Assembly (NCBI GenBank): GCA_031550405.1
Contig: JAVBOP010000128.1
Location: 1 to 15,420, forward strand
Direction: 5' to 3'
Length of the DNA: 15,420 bases
Source: JAVBOP01 sp031550405
GTDB taxonomy: Bacteria; Bacteroidota; Ignavibacteria; Kapaibacteriales; UBA2268
The position numbers and the translations under genes are program-made. The notes under the pieces are model-generated. The model ran no database searches. It saw only the letters and a program-made list of their open reading frames with translations, and was not told the origin of the DNA. This document shows, in pieces, positions 1-7,002 of the stretch (within the stretch, counting starts at the first letter, position 1; the number at the start of each line of letters is the position of its first letter).

Positions 1-46
1 ATGGCGAACTGGAACTTCTTATAATTTTAAAAAAAGGAGAAGAACT

Positions 47-778
47 ATGACAAAAAAAAGAGCAGCACTAAAGAGCCTTATGTCTATATTTTTGATGATA
101 CTTACAGCGATGATGATTAATACAACCGAAGCGCGAGCGGATTGTCCGCCTGATGATGGAAATGGAACGTGGAGCAGTAGCGACTGGGTGGAAATGCAGC
201 CAGATCCAAAAAAATATTGTATGCCATGGTATAAGTACTGTTGCAGATATAATAACAAAACTCAGGCTTACGAATTCAGGATAACAGAATTATTTTTCAG
301 AGATATAACTTGTGCCGGCTGGGATGCTGATGTTGGCGGAGGAAATGGACAAACTCCTGAAAATTTTTCTGCTTGGTATATGAGTCAAGCTTTGGAGCAT
401 TTTATACAAAACATTAATCAGCGAATGCAGACATCGCCATGTATGATGCAGGTTGTTAATAACTGTGCCGATGGTGAAAAACAGGTCATCATAATTAGCC
501 GCCCTGCATGTATAACATCTCTATATTCGACCTGTGACCCTGCAACTGGGCAGATAGTATGGAAAATCAGTGAAGTACCAAGTAGTAATCCTGGTAAATG
601 TGAAAAAATTTATGAAGTATGCTGGACAGATGAAAATGGAAATCCGTCTTTGAACCTTCGATTTAAAGAAGATAGAACAGAACCCAGTGCATGTGGTTGG
701 CAACATATTCAGGGGTTTGACCCATACACGTGCCAGCAAAGGCCAATTCAAGTATATTCTCATAGTTCTTGTCAATAA
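47..778 (+). CDS. Cys-rich secreted protein, uncharacterised
   Basis: 243 aa with a signal peptide (basic MTKKR start, hydrophobic core about residues 11-24, likely cleavage after ARA, residue 31). The start is fixed by an AAAGGAGA ribosome site 6-13 bases upstream. The mature part has 14 Cys residues (33, 58, 65, 66, 89, 132, 140, 155, 163, 185, 192, 216, 229, 242), so it is probably disulfide-stabilised outside the cytoplasm. Three stretches look like copies of one module, Cys-x(6-7)-Cys-x(21-23)-Cys with a Tyr three residues before the middle Cys: 58-89 (WYKYCC), 155-185 (LYSTC) and 185-216 (IYEVC). There is no T9SS tail and no enzyme motif. It precedes a T9SS cargo gene by 75 bp, probably in one transcript. 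I do not recognise a family; a role as an exported structural or binding protein is inference. Confidence 0.85.
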   Translation: MTKKRAALKSLMSIFLMILTAMMINTTEARADCPPDDGNGTWSSSDWVEMQPDPKKYCMPWYKYCCRYNNKTQAYEFRITELFFRDITCAGWDADVGGGNGQTPENFSAWYMSQALEHFIQNINQRMQTSPCMMQVVNNCADGEKQVIIISRPACITSLYSTCDPATGQIVWKISEVPSSNPGKCEKIYEVCWTDENGNPSLNLRFKEDRTEPSACGWQHIQGFDPYTCQQRPIQVYSHSSCQ

Positions 779-802
779 TTATTAATTTTTATTCACAATC
801 CC

Positions 803-830
803 GTGGGGGCGTAAAATCTTACGCCCTTAC
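803..830 (+). repeat. 12-bp hairpin repeat, copy 1
   Basis: GTGGGGGCGTAA (803-814) pairs with TTACGCCCTTAC (819-830) around a 4-base loop. Two of the 12 pairs are G-U wobbles that exist only if the + strand is transcribed. It begins 24 bases after the stop of the Cys-rich gene and lacks a T-tract, so it is a REP-like hairpin or mRNA 3'-end stabiliser, not a classical terminator. A second copy lies at 2411-2438. Confidence 0.75.
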
Positions 831-853
831 TTGATATATAAGGAGTAACAGCA

Positions 854-2392
854 ATGAAGAAGATAATAGTATTACTAATGTTTGTTTTTTTTGCTAATGC
901 TGAAGCACAAAATTTTAAACCAATATTAAAGATACCGGATTCGACAAGATATTATGGAATGTGTGCTTTGCAGTTATATCCTTTTGAAGATTATTTGTTT
1001 GTAGCTACTTATGATGCTATATATAGTATTGATAAAAATCATAATATAAAGCATTATGATTATTGGAACAGCATAATCAAAAAGAAAAATAAATTTGAAA
1101 GAGAAAAAATAAATACCTCATATTGGGAAGATGTACACTGCATAAGTCAATTTGGTAATAATTATTATGCAAATAGCAGCGGCGGTATTTTCATTTTTAA
1201 GCCATTAGCAGACAGCATTGATTGGATATGCGATAATAAACCGGATTTTCATCACCATCAATGTAATCTTCCTGTATACTTTAATAAATGCAATATGCAC
1301 TTGGGCTATGTAGTAGATGATGAAGGCAAATACATATACCAGTGTGATGTTAAAACATTGCGTAAAATACGGGCAGACAGTTTAATAACAATTGATTCGG
1401 TTATTAAAGAATATTGCTGGCATTCGACTGCAGCATATCCTCCTACCTCTTGGGAGCAAGCTCGTGTATACTATTCTCATATAGATATGATGTTAGATGA
1501 CGCAGGCATAATATGGCTACCACAACGCTATGCTCACCATTGTGAAAATGGGCAATCAGATTACAACAAAATTCTTACATTTGATACCAAGAAAACATTT
1601 GATACCAATGCTTTTGCTACTTACAATTTTAAAAACATATTGCATGAAAAAGGAGAAAATGTAGAAAGCGCAGAGCTAATAAATGCACATATTTTCAATC
1701 AAAACCATATAAAGGTATTTTTATTAAAAGTGGAATATCCTGATACTAACAGTAAAAAAACGTTAATTATCTGCAAACATCCTGATGGGACATTCGATAC
1801 AACAATAATATATGAAAATAAATTCATAAAAACATCATTGCTAAAACATGAAAATCATCAGTGGAATATATTGTATCCTGATGGCTTAACACCTTCTTAT
1901 ACAAGTTACTTATATAAATGGAGCGATACCGAAATAGCTTTCAAAATAGAAAAAAATGGGAATCATAATTTTTTAGGAATTTATAATCTATTGACGCATA
2001 AGGTAGATACATTTTATTGTCCATATTCTCTTTACGCAACAGTTGAATGGAATGGTAAAAGATATTTTGAGACACATACTGCGTTATACGTTTACGAACC
2101 GGATACAAGTGACAACTCCATCTCCGAGCCGGCAATTATTAAAAATTATTCATTATTCCCCAACCCCGCCAGCGACGACTGCACATTGAGCATGGACTTA
2201 ACCGAAGCCGGCAGCATAAATATCAGCCTTTCCGACATGCTCGGCAGAGATATCATGCAAATATATGACGGTTATGCGGATGCCGGCGCCTTCAGCAAGG
2301 CATTCAATACCAAGCACTTAGCAAGCGGCATGTATTTTCTTAATGTCCGCAGCGGCGGCGAAAGCCGAACAAAAGGCATTGCCATTTATTAA
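854..2392 (+). CDS. T9SS-sorted secreted protein of unknown function
   Basis: 512 aa. Residues 1-18 form a signal peptide (MKKIIVLLMF start, cleavage near AEA). AAGGAG lies 9 bases before the ATG. The C-terminal 82 residues (about 431-512) match a T9SS type A sorting domain: LFPNPASD start, a DMLGR strand, LASGMYFLNV and a short hydrophobic end. This directs export across the outer membrane and usually attachment to the surface. The body has repeated aromatic-rich strands such as LFVATYDAIYSIDKN and GGIFIFKP, resembling a beta-propeller; that is inference and no catalytic motif is seen. The DNA is very AT-rich up to about 2110 and then turns markedly GC-richer over the sorting domain. It probably shares a transcript with the preceding Cys-rich gene and is followed by hairpin copy 2 and then a terminator at 2606. 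Confidence 0.85.
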   Translation: MKKIIVLLMFVFFANAEAQNFKPILKIPDSTRYYGMCALQLYPFEDYLFVATYDAIYSIDKNHNIKHYDYWNSIIKKKNKFEREKINTSYWEDVHCISQFGNNYYANSSGGIFIFKPLADSIDWICDNKPDFHHHQCNLPVYFNKCNMHLGYVVDDEGKYIYQCDVKTLRKIRADSLITIDSVIKEYCWHSTAAYPPTSWEQARVYYSHIDMMLDDAGIIWLPQRYAHHCENGQSDYNKILTFDTKKTFDTNAFATYNFKNILHEKGENVESAELINAHIFNQNHIKVFLLKVEYPDTNSKKTLIICKHPDGTFDTTIIYENKFIKTSLLKHENHQWNILYPDGLTPSYTSYLYKWSDTEIAFKIEKNGNHNFLGIYNLLTHKVDTFYCPYSLYATVEWNGKRYFETHTALYVYEPDTSDNSISEPAIIKNYSLFPNPASDDCTLSMDLTEAGSINISLSDMLGRDIMQIYDGYADAGAFSKAFNTKHLASGMYFLNVRSGGESRTKGIAIY

Positions 2393-2410
2393 TTTTTATT
2401 CATAAATCCT

Positions 2411-2438
2411 GTGGGGGCGTATGATTATACGCCCTTAC
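2411..2438 (+). repeat. 12-bp hairpin repeat, copy 2
   Basis: GTGGGGGCGTAT (2411-2422) pairs with ATACGCCCTTAC (2427-2438) around GATT. It is the same element as 803-830, again about 20 bases after a stop codon and preceded by a similar TTTTTATTCA leader. The innermost pair is T-A here and A-T in copy 1, so both bases changed together and the pairing was kept. The two outer G-U wobbles are also kept. Confidence 0.75.
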
Positions 2439-2458
2439 GATTAAATTTTAAATCATCA

Positions 2459-2558
2459 ACACCCCGCCAGCTTTCAGCTGCCACCTCTCTACAAGAGTGG
2501 AATTGCGTAACTAGCAATATTTACATAATGTTATAGATTCCACTTCGCCTGACGGGGA
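2459..2558 (+). repeat. MITE-like palindromic repeat, copy 1
   Basis: A 100-bp noncoding element that starts ACACCCCGCCAG and ends CCTGACGGGGA. Its ends are imperfect inverted repeats of CCCCGYCAG. Inside are a small hairpin (CAGCT/AGCTG), a CTCTCTACAAGAG hairpin, and a 21-base core at 2515-2535 that is identical to 4013-4033 in copy 2. No coding potential is seen, so any mobility would need a transposase or RAYT supplied elsewhere. Confidence 0.7.
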
Positions 2559-2605
2559 AGTATTATTAAAAAATAAATTCAGAAACAATAACACCATATT
2601 AGAAT

Positions 2606-2634
2606 AGCGATATACCGGCATATCGCTTTTTTTT
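2606..2634 (+). terminator. Rho-independent terminator
   Basis: The 8-bp perfect stem AGCGATAT/ATATCGCT has the 6-base loop ACCGGC and is followed by a run of eight T. It ends transcription from the secreted-protein genes upstream before thiH. The remaining sequence to 2725 is AT-rich, with a 6-bp palindrome GTATGT-aaa-ACATAC at 2665-2679 that could be an operator but has no other support. Confidence 0.85.
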
Positions 2635-2725
2635 GTATATTTACAATTAATTAGTAAGCTAAATGTATGTAAAACATACTAAATAATAAGCAGAATAATT
2701 AAAAAATATTCATAAAACTTGTATT

Positions 2726-3841
2726 ATGTCATTCATAAATATATTAGAGCAGTACGCTTGGAAAGAAATAGAAGAAAAAATTAATAATTGTTCATATTCA
2801 GATGTCGAAAAAGCACTTGCCAAGGATAAATTAGATATGAATGATATTATGGCTTTGGTTTCGCCTGCTGCGGGCAGCAAACAGTATTTGGAGGCTATGG
2901 CACATAAGAGCCGGCAGCGCACCCAACAGCGGTTTGGAAAAACTATCCAGCTCTATATTCCGTTGTATCTATCCAATCATTGCAATAACAGCTGCATATA
3001 TTGTGGTTTCAGTATCCATAATAAAATAGACAGGTTAGCGCTGACCGACGAGCAAATACTGCAAGAATTGCACGCCATCAGAGAGATGAATTATGAACAT
3101 ATTTTAATTGTTACGGGTGAAGATAACCGCTATGCTGATGTTAGGTATATAGAGCATGCAATAAAGCTAATCAAGCCGCGATTTGCTTCTGTTTCTGCTG
3201 AGATACAGCCGCTTAATATCCATGAATATAAGGCACTTATTGATGCCGGATTGAATAGCGTTTATATATATCAGGAGACATATAATCTGGATAAGTATAA
3301 GGCATATCATATTGCAGGCAAAAAGGCAAATTTTCAATATCGGCTTGAAACGCCTGACCGGCTTGGCATTGCAGGCATATACCGCATTGGGCTTGGAGCG
3401 CTGCTTGGGCTCGAAAACTGGCGGGTTGAGGCATTCTTTATGGCATTGCATCTGCGCTATTTGCAAAAACATTATTGGCGCACGAAGTATTCATTGTCTT
3501 TTCCTCGCATACGTCCGCATGAAGGCGGCTTTATGCCAGCCAACCCTGTTAATGATAAGGAGTTAGCACAATTAATATGGGCATTCCGCCTGTTCGATGA
3601 AGACGTTGAAATGGCACTTTCGACACGCGAAGATGCTAATTTCAGGGATAATATGATGCCGCTGGGTATAACATCAATGAGTGCCGGCTCGAAGACCGAA
3701 CCCGGAGGTTATGCCGCATTTGTCAAAGAGTTAGCGCAATTTTCCGTTAATGATTCCCGCAGCGCATGGGAGTTGGAGGCTGCAATAAGACAGCATGGCT
3801 ATGAAGCTATATGGAAAGACTGGGATGGAAATTGGCTGTAA
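2726..3841 (+). CDS. thiH: 2-iminoacetate synthase (ThiH)
   Basis: 371 aa, the usual ThiH length. It is a radical SAM enzyme that cleaves tyrosine to 2-iminoacetate and p-cresol, supplying the glycine-imine part of the thiamine thiazole ring to ThiG in the cytoplasm. The 4Fe-4S site is Cys86-x3-Cys90-x2-Cys93 (HCNNSCIYCGF). The family blocks QETYNLDKYKAYH, RLETPDRLGIAGI, GLGALLGLENWR and FPRIRPHEGG, and the C-terminal SAGSKTEPGGYA, are all present. HydG is excluded because its long Cys-bearing C-terminal extension is missing. The start has no Shine-Dalgarno sequence and was chosen because the frame begins there and the length fits. It stands alone: no thiG, thiS, thiC, thiE or thiF is adjacent, and repeat copies lie on both sides. 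No TPP riboswitch was recognised in the short leader after the 2606 terminator. Confidence 0.96.
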   Translation: MSFINILEQYAWKEIEEKINNCSYSDVEKALAKDKLDMNDIMALVSPAAGSKQYLEAMAHKSRQRTQQRFGKTIQLYIPLYLSNHCNNSCIYCGFSIHNKIDRLALTDEQILQELHAIREMNYEHILIVTGEDNRYADVRYIEHAIKLIKPRFASVSAEIQPLNIHEYKALIDAGLNSVYIYQETYNLDKYKAYHIAGKKANFQYRLETPDRLGIAGIYRIGLGALLGLENWRVEAFFMALHLRYLQKHYWRTKYSLSFPRIRPHEGGFMPANPVNDKELAQLIWAFRLFDEDVEMALSTREDANFRDNMMPLGITSMSAGSKTEPGGYAAFVKELAQFSVNDSRSAWELEAAIRQHGYEAIWKDWDGNWL

Positions 3842-3928
3842 TTTAATACATATTTGCTATTTTGAGCTTATATTAATGCTACATACTTAATCGTACAGCT
3901 AATACTCAACCGTTATCAATATATGTTA

Positions 3929-3947
3929 ATTAATCCTATGGATTAAT
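3929..3947 (+). terminator. Candidate thiH terminator hairpin
   Basis: ATTAATCC-TAT-GGATTAAT is an 8-bp perfect stem with a 3-base loop, 87 bases after the thiH stop. The tail GTTTATTTC is only moderately T-rich, so termination is possible but weak. The gap from 3842 to 4159 otherwise holds AT-rich sequence, repeat copy 2 and the candidate mnmA promoter. Confidence 0.4.
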
Positions 3948-3957
3948 GTTTATTTCT

Positions 3958-4087
3958 AAAACACCCCGCTGCTTCGCAGCACCCCTCTACAAGAGGGGAA
4001 TGGTGTAAGCGCCAATATTTACATAATGTTATACACTCTCCTTCTCCTAAAGTGGGTGGCACTCGTTTCGACTGACGAGGTGTTTTT
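3958..4087 (+). repeat. MITE-like palindromic repeat, copy 2
   Basis: A 130-bp noncoding element. Its ends AAAACACCCCG (3958-3968) and CGAGGTGTTTT (4076-4086) are inverted repeats matching at 10 of 11 positions. Inside are GCTGC-TTC-GCAGC, a 7-bp hairpin CCCCTCT-ACA-AGAGGGG, and a 21-base core (4013-4033) identical to 2515-2535. It is in the same orientation as copy 1, so the two copies bracket thiH as direct repeats. The 3' third is longer than in copy 1. Confidence 0.75.
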
Positions 4088-4126
4088 GTGTATTGCATAT
4101 TAACCTGAAGATTGATAGCAGTTGGG

Positions 4127-4132
4127 TATAAT
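4127..4132 (+). promoter_or_regulatory. Candidate -10 box for mnmA
   Basis: A perfect TATAAT lies 27 bases before the mnmA ATG, which would put the transcription start near 4139. The -35 region has no good TTGACA match, and the housekeeping consensus of this lineage is unknown. Confidence 0.35.
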
Positions 4133-4159
4133 AATTTGTAATTGAATATAAATAGAACT

Positions 4160-5185
4160 ATGGAAAGTGTTTTGGTGGCGGTTTCGGGCGGAGTAGACTC
4201 GGCGGCGGCGGCAATACTATTGAAAGAACAAGGCTATAATGTGATTGGTGCAACGATATTGATGCACCAATATTCCAATACATTGGTGGATGATGCCCGA
4301 AAAATATGCAACGCATTGAAAATAGACCATATCGTGATTGACGCCATCAGTGAATTTCGCGAGACTGTCATCAACAATTTTGTCAATGAATATCGACAGG
4401 GCAGAACTCCCAACCCTTGCGTATTGTGCAACAGGGAGCTGAAATGGAAGTCGATGATAGACATGGCAGACAAGCTCGGCATAAATAAAATAGCTACAGG
4501 GCATTACGCAAGCATCAAGCACTATGAAGATACCGATGAATATGTGATTATCAAAAGCCCAAACGACAACAAAGACCAGACGTATATGCTGTGGAGGCTG
4601 CCGCAGGAATACCTTGCACGTACCATGTTTCCAATCGGGAATATCACTTCAAAGCGGCTTGTGCGCCAAATCGCCCAATCTAACGGTATCCCTGTTTTTG
4701 ACAAGCAAGATTCGCAGGATATTTGTTTTATACCTTCTGGAGATTATCGTGCCTTTTTGCAGACGTTTAATGATGTTGGCAAGGGCGATATTTATCTTAA
4801 TGGCGAAAAAATAGGCGAACATTCAGGCTATCCTTACTACACAACAGGACAGAGGCGAGGGCTTGGCATTGCCTATAAAGAGCCGCTGTATGTGAAAGAG
4901 ATTGATGCTGCGAATAACAGATTAATAGTAGTAACAGCGGATGGTTTGTGGAGCAGTGGTTTGGTTGCATCTAATGTGAATTTTATGCGAAAGCAATTTT
5001 ATGATTATAGAGACGAAGTCATCGCAAAAGTAAGATATAGGGATTCTGGCAAACCAGTGCATTATTATATGGATGGGCAGCATTTAGTGGTGCAATTCGA
5101 GAAGCATCGAAAAGCTGTTACGCCCGGGCAATCCGTCGTTCTCTATTCCGGCGGCGAGCTTCTTGGCGGCGGAGTGATATGTTAG
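4160..5185 (+). CDS. mnmA: tRNA-specific 2-thiouridylase MnmA
   Basis: 341 aa from the ATG. It transfers persulfide sulfur to C2 of the wobble uridine (U34) of tRNA-Lys, -Glu and -Gln in an ATP-dependent cytoplasmic reaction. The PP-loop SGGVDS is at residues 9-14. The catalytic Cys87 lies in TPNPCVLCNRELKW and the second Cys189 in SQDICFIPSGDY. GHYA, KDQTYMLW and TTGQRRGLGI are further family blocks, and the C-terminal beta-barrel ends GGELLGGGVI. The length is slightly short for the family (about 350-370). The ATG at 4160 places the SGGVDS loop at the usual position; an in-frame TTG at 4142 would add six residues with no ribosome site. It is a single-gene unit convergent with the lipoprotein genes on the other strand. 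Confidence 0.96.
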   Translation: MESVLVAVSGGVDSAAAAILLKEQGYNVIGATILMHQYSNTLVDDARKICNALKIDHIVIDAISEFRETVINNFVNEYRQGRTPNPCVLCNRELKWKSMIDMADKLGINKIATGHYASIKHYEDTDEYVIIKSPNDNKDQTYMLWRLPQEYLARTMFPIGNITSKRLVRQIAQSNGIPVFDKQDSQDICFIPSGDYRAFLQTFNDVGKGDIYLNGEKIGEHSGYPYYTTGQRRGLGIAYKEPLYVKEIDAANNRLIVVTADGLWSSGLVASNVNFMRKQFYDYRDEVIAKVRYRDSGKPVHYYMDGQHLVVQFEKHRKAVTPGQSVVLYSGGELLGGGVIC

Positions 5186-5191
5186 AATTAA

Positions 5192-5232
5192 AACACCATC
5201 TGCGAATATCTCACAACTCCGCAGGTGGTGTT
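5192..5232. terminator. Convergent hairpin between mnmA and lipoprotein gene
   Basis: AACACCATCTGCG (5192-5204) pairs with CGCAGGTGGTGTT (5220-5232): 13 bp in + strand RNA including one G-U, with a 15-base loop. On the minus strand it is followed by a short T-run (GTTTTAATTC), so it could serve both converging transcripts. Its AACACC...GGTGTT ends match the ends of the repeat at 3958-4087, so it may be a short member of that family. Confidence 0.55.
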
Positions 5233-5259
5233 CGTATGATGCCTTATGATGAGGCTATT

Positions 5260-6198
5260 TTATATTTCTGTAATTGTAACGCCAGCCGGCACTTCAAATT
5301 TTTCAGCAGGCGGAGTTGTTTTTTCTATTTTCGTTACTTCTATAATCACTTCTATACCTTCTATCATTGCTTTCATTTTCAGCACCATATTTCCATACAC
5401 CAGCGCTTCTGATGTTACTTGCGAATCTTCATCTTTTATAACCACTTTTTTACATTTATATCCAAGATAGGTTTCTTCGCCAACAATTTCCATTCTCATA
5501 TTTTTCATCTCTTCCTTCGTTTCATCAGTCATATTTTCCAAATCTATATAATCAATTGCAGGAAGTATTGTATGGGTGGCTGTCAGCTCGTTCATATCTA
5601 TATTCCAAACCTCTTTGCCTTTGGTTATCTTGCGGGTTGTACTGCTAAAACCCATAATCTCCACTGTGGACTCTTCGGATGTCCATTCTCCCCATTTGTC
5701 TACATAAACAATAGACTGTATTTCTACGCCGGCGGTGCTGGTCGTCTGATGGACAATGCCTTCTTCAAAGGGGTACGCATGGTAAGCTGCGGCACTTCCT
5801 TTTGTAATCGTAACTGTCCAATCCTGCGTGTTTGTTCCATCGCCGGAAGTAACAGTATAGGTTACGGCATTTGTAAAATCGTTTTGTGTAGTGCCGCTTG
5901 CTTGAGCAACAGCACCAACTTTGGCAGTGGCGTTAAGTGAAAGCGTAAAATCGGGAGCGAGCGTTGTTAAATCTACCGTGCTTCCTGCGGTGGCAGTAAC
6001 TGTTTTTGCATTTTGGTCAATTGTCGCACTTCCGACAATACCTGCGAAAGAGAAAGATACAAAGTTTGCATCTTTTTCTGTGCCTGTATCTACTGGATCG
6101 CCATCATCACCACAAGCTGTGAAAAATAAAGCTGTTAAAGCTGTGAATACTACTAATGCAAAGTAGCGCAATGTTTTAATGTTTCTAAAAGTAGTCAT
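5260..6198 (-). CDS. Lipoprotein with DUF5018-like and DUF4412-like domains
   Basis: 312 aa. It is a lipoprotein: basic N-terminus, hydrophobic stretch 11-26, lipidation Cys29 in FFTACGDD. Residues 45-133 resemble the DUF5018 beta-sandwich of Bacteroidota surface proteins (FVSFSFAG, DLTTLAPDFTLS, DFTNAVTYTVTSGDGT, DWTVTIT). Residues 139-312 form a second domain clearly homologous to that of the neighbouring lipoprotein: YPFEEGI, VYVDKWGEW, EIMG, LGYKCKKVVIK, and the end AEKFEVPAGVTI. The YKCKK block and closing VPAGV recall DUF4412/LolA-like proteins, which is inference. It lies 72 bp downstream of the paralogue on the same strand, probably co-transcribed. An AAAGG site lies about 10 bases before the ATG. 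The function is unknown; it should be anchored in the inner or outer membrane facing the periplasm. Confidence 0.87.
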   Translation of the reverse strand: MTTFRNIKTLRYFALVVFTALTALFFTACGDDGDPVDTGTEKDANFVSFSFAGIVGSATIDQNAKTVTATAGSTVDLTTLAPDFTLSLNATAKVGAVAQASGTTQNDFTNAVTYTVTSGDGTNTQDWTVTITKGSAAAYHAYPFEEGIVHQTTSTAGVEIQSIVYVDKWGEWTSEESTVEIMGFSSTTRKITKGKEVWNIDMNELTATHTILPAIDYIDLENMTDETKEEMKNMRMEIVGEETYLGYKCKKVVIKDEDSQVTSEALVYGNMVLKMKAMIEGIEVIIEVTKIEKTTPPAEKFEVPAGVTITEI

Positions 6199-6270
6199 TA
6201 ATAAATACCTTTCTGTTAAAATTATGAATAAAATTAATATTAGTATAAGTTTGTTTATTTGTTATATTTT

Positions 6271-6960
6271 TTATTTGCCATCTGCCATTGTAACGCCAGC
6301 CGGCACTTCAAACTTATCCGCCGGCGGTGCTGTCTTGTCTATTTTCGTTACTTCCATCGAGGTCTCAAATCCCATCGCCTTGCCTTTCATTTTCATAGTC
6401 ATATTTCCGCACATCAGCATCTCCATATTTACCTGCATATCCTTGCCCTTCATGACCATTTTCTTGCATTTATAGCCAAGATATTCCTCTTCGCCGGTGA
6501 ACTCTATGCGCAATCTTTCAATCATTTTCTTAGCCTCGTCAGTCAATTTGCTCATATCCAAATTCTCCAAATCGAGACCCTGATAGCCTGTCATTGCAGA
6601 CTGAGTGTAATGTTGCCCTGTTTTCTTTTCCATATCAATATCCCAAACATCATTGCCTTTGACAATTTTGAGGGTATGCGATTTCTGTCCCATGATTTCC
6701 ATCGTCATTTCAGTTGCCTCCCATTCGCCCCATTTATCCACATATACAGTGGTCGGCATATCCATGCCAACAGCAGTTACTTTTTGGTAAATAATGCCTT
6801 TCTCGAAAGGATATTTGTGTGGTTTACTTGGCTCCGATGTTGTTGTTTGTGAGCCGTCCGCAGTTGTTTCTGCTTTTTTGTCATCGTTCTTGCTCGAGCA
6901 GGCAGACAAAATGATTGTTGCGATAAACGCAAGTGATAGCAAATTAATAGTTTTTTTCAT
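6271..6960 (-). CDS. Met-rich lipoprotein, DUF4412-like
   Basis: 229 aa. Signal MKKTINLLSL with a good lipobox LSAC (Cys21), then a low-complexity linker to about residue 47. Residues 48-229 are paralogous to the C-terminal domain of the next gene: YPFEKGI, VYVDKWGEWEA, EIMG, LGYKCKKMVMK, ADKFEVPAGVTM. It lacks the DUF5018-like insert. It has 22 Met in 229 residues, 11 of them within residues 168-202, where the paralogue mostly has other residues. This could favour soft-metal binding or simply be a flexible hydrophobic face; no function is established. A 26-base stretch at the 3' coding end is identical to the paralogue's DNA, which indicates a fairly recent tandem duplication. A TAnnTTTG element 33 bases upstream may drive the pair. 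Confidence 0.88.
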   Translation of the reverse strand: MKKTINLLSLAFIATIILSACSSKNDDKKAETTADGSQTTTSEPSKPHKYPFEKGIIYQKVTAVGMDMPTTVYVDKWGEWEATEMTMEIMGQKSHTLKIVKGNDVWDIDMEKKTGQHYTQSAMTGYQGLDLENLDMSKLTDEAKKMIERLRIEFTGEEEYLGYKCKKMVMKGKDMQVNMEMLMCGNMTMKMKGKAMGFETSMEVTKIDKTAPPADKFEVPAGVTMADGK

Positions 6961-6993
6961 AGTGCTTGTATTTGTATAAGTTGTTCAAACATA

Positions 6994-7001
6994 CAAATAT
7001 A
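6994..7001 (-). promoter_or_regulatory. Candidate Bacteroidota-type -7 element
   Basis: On the minus strand TATATTTG fits the TAnnTTTG -7 consensus and lies 33 bases before the Met-rich lipoprotein ATG, giving a leader of about 25 bases. The -33 element is poor (TTGC with a 22-base spacer). Confidence 0.35.
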
Positions 7002-7002
7002 C

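Noticed and set aside
1..50. Possible 3' end of an upstream gene
   Set aside because: One frame ends at TAA 22-24 and another at TGA 48-50 (overlapping the ATG at 47). Both are open to the window edge, but too short to decide which, if either, is coding.
2635..2725. TPP riboswitch before thiH
   Set aside because: The leader after the terminator is under 100 bases of AT-rich sequence with no recognisable thi-box core.
2459..4087. CRISPR array
   Set aside because: Only two dissimilar-length copies 1.4 kb apart with a gene between; no regular spacers.
4142..4159. TTG start adding six residues to MnmA
   Set aside because: No ribosome site, and the ATG at 4160 puts the SGGVDS loop at the usual distance from the N-terminus.
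5419..5940. 173-codon open frame on the + strand
   Set aside because: Antisense to the DUF5018-containing lipoprotein, with no start context and a composition typical of a shadow frame.
6259..6852. 197-codon open frame on the + strand
   Set aside because: It lies wholly antisense to the Met-rich lipoprotein, whose signal, lipobox and paralogue similarity are clear; the + translation has no recognisable features.
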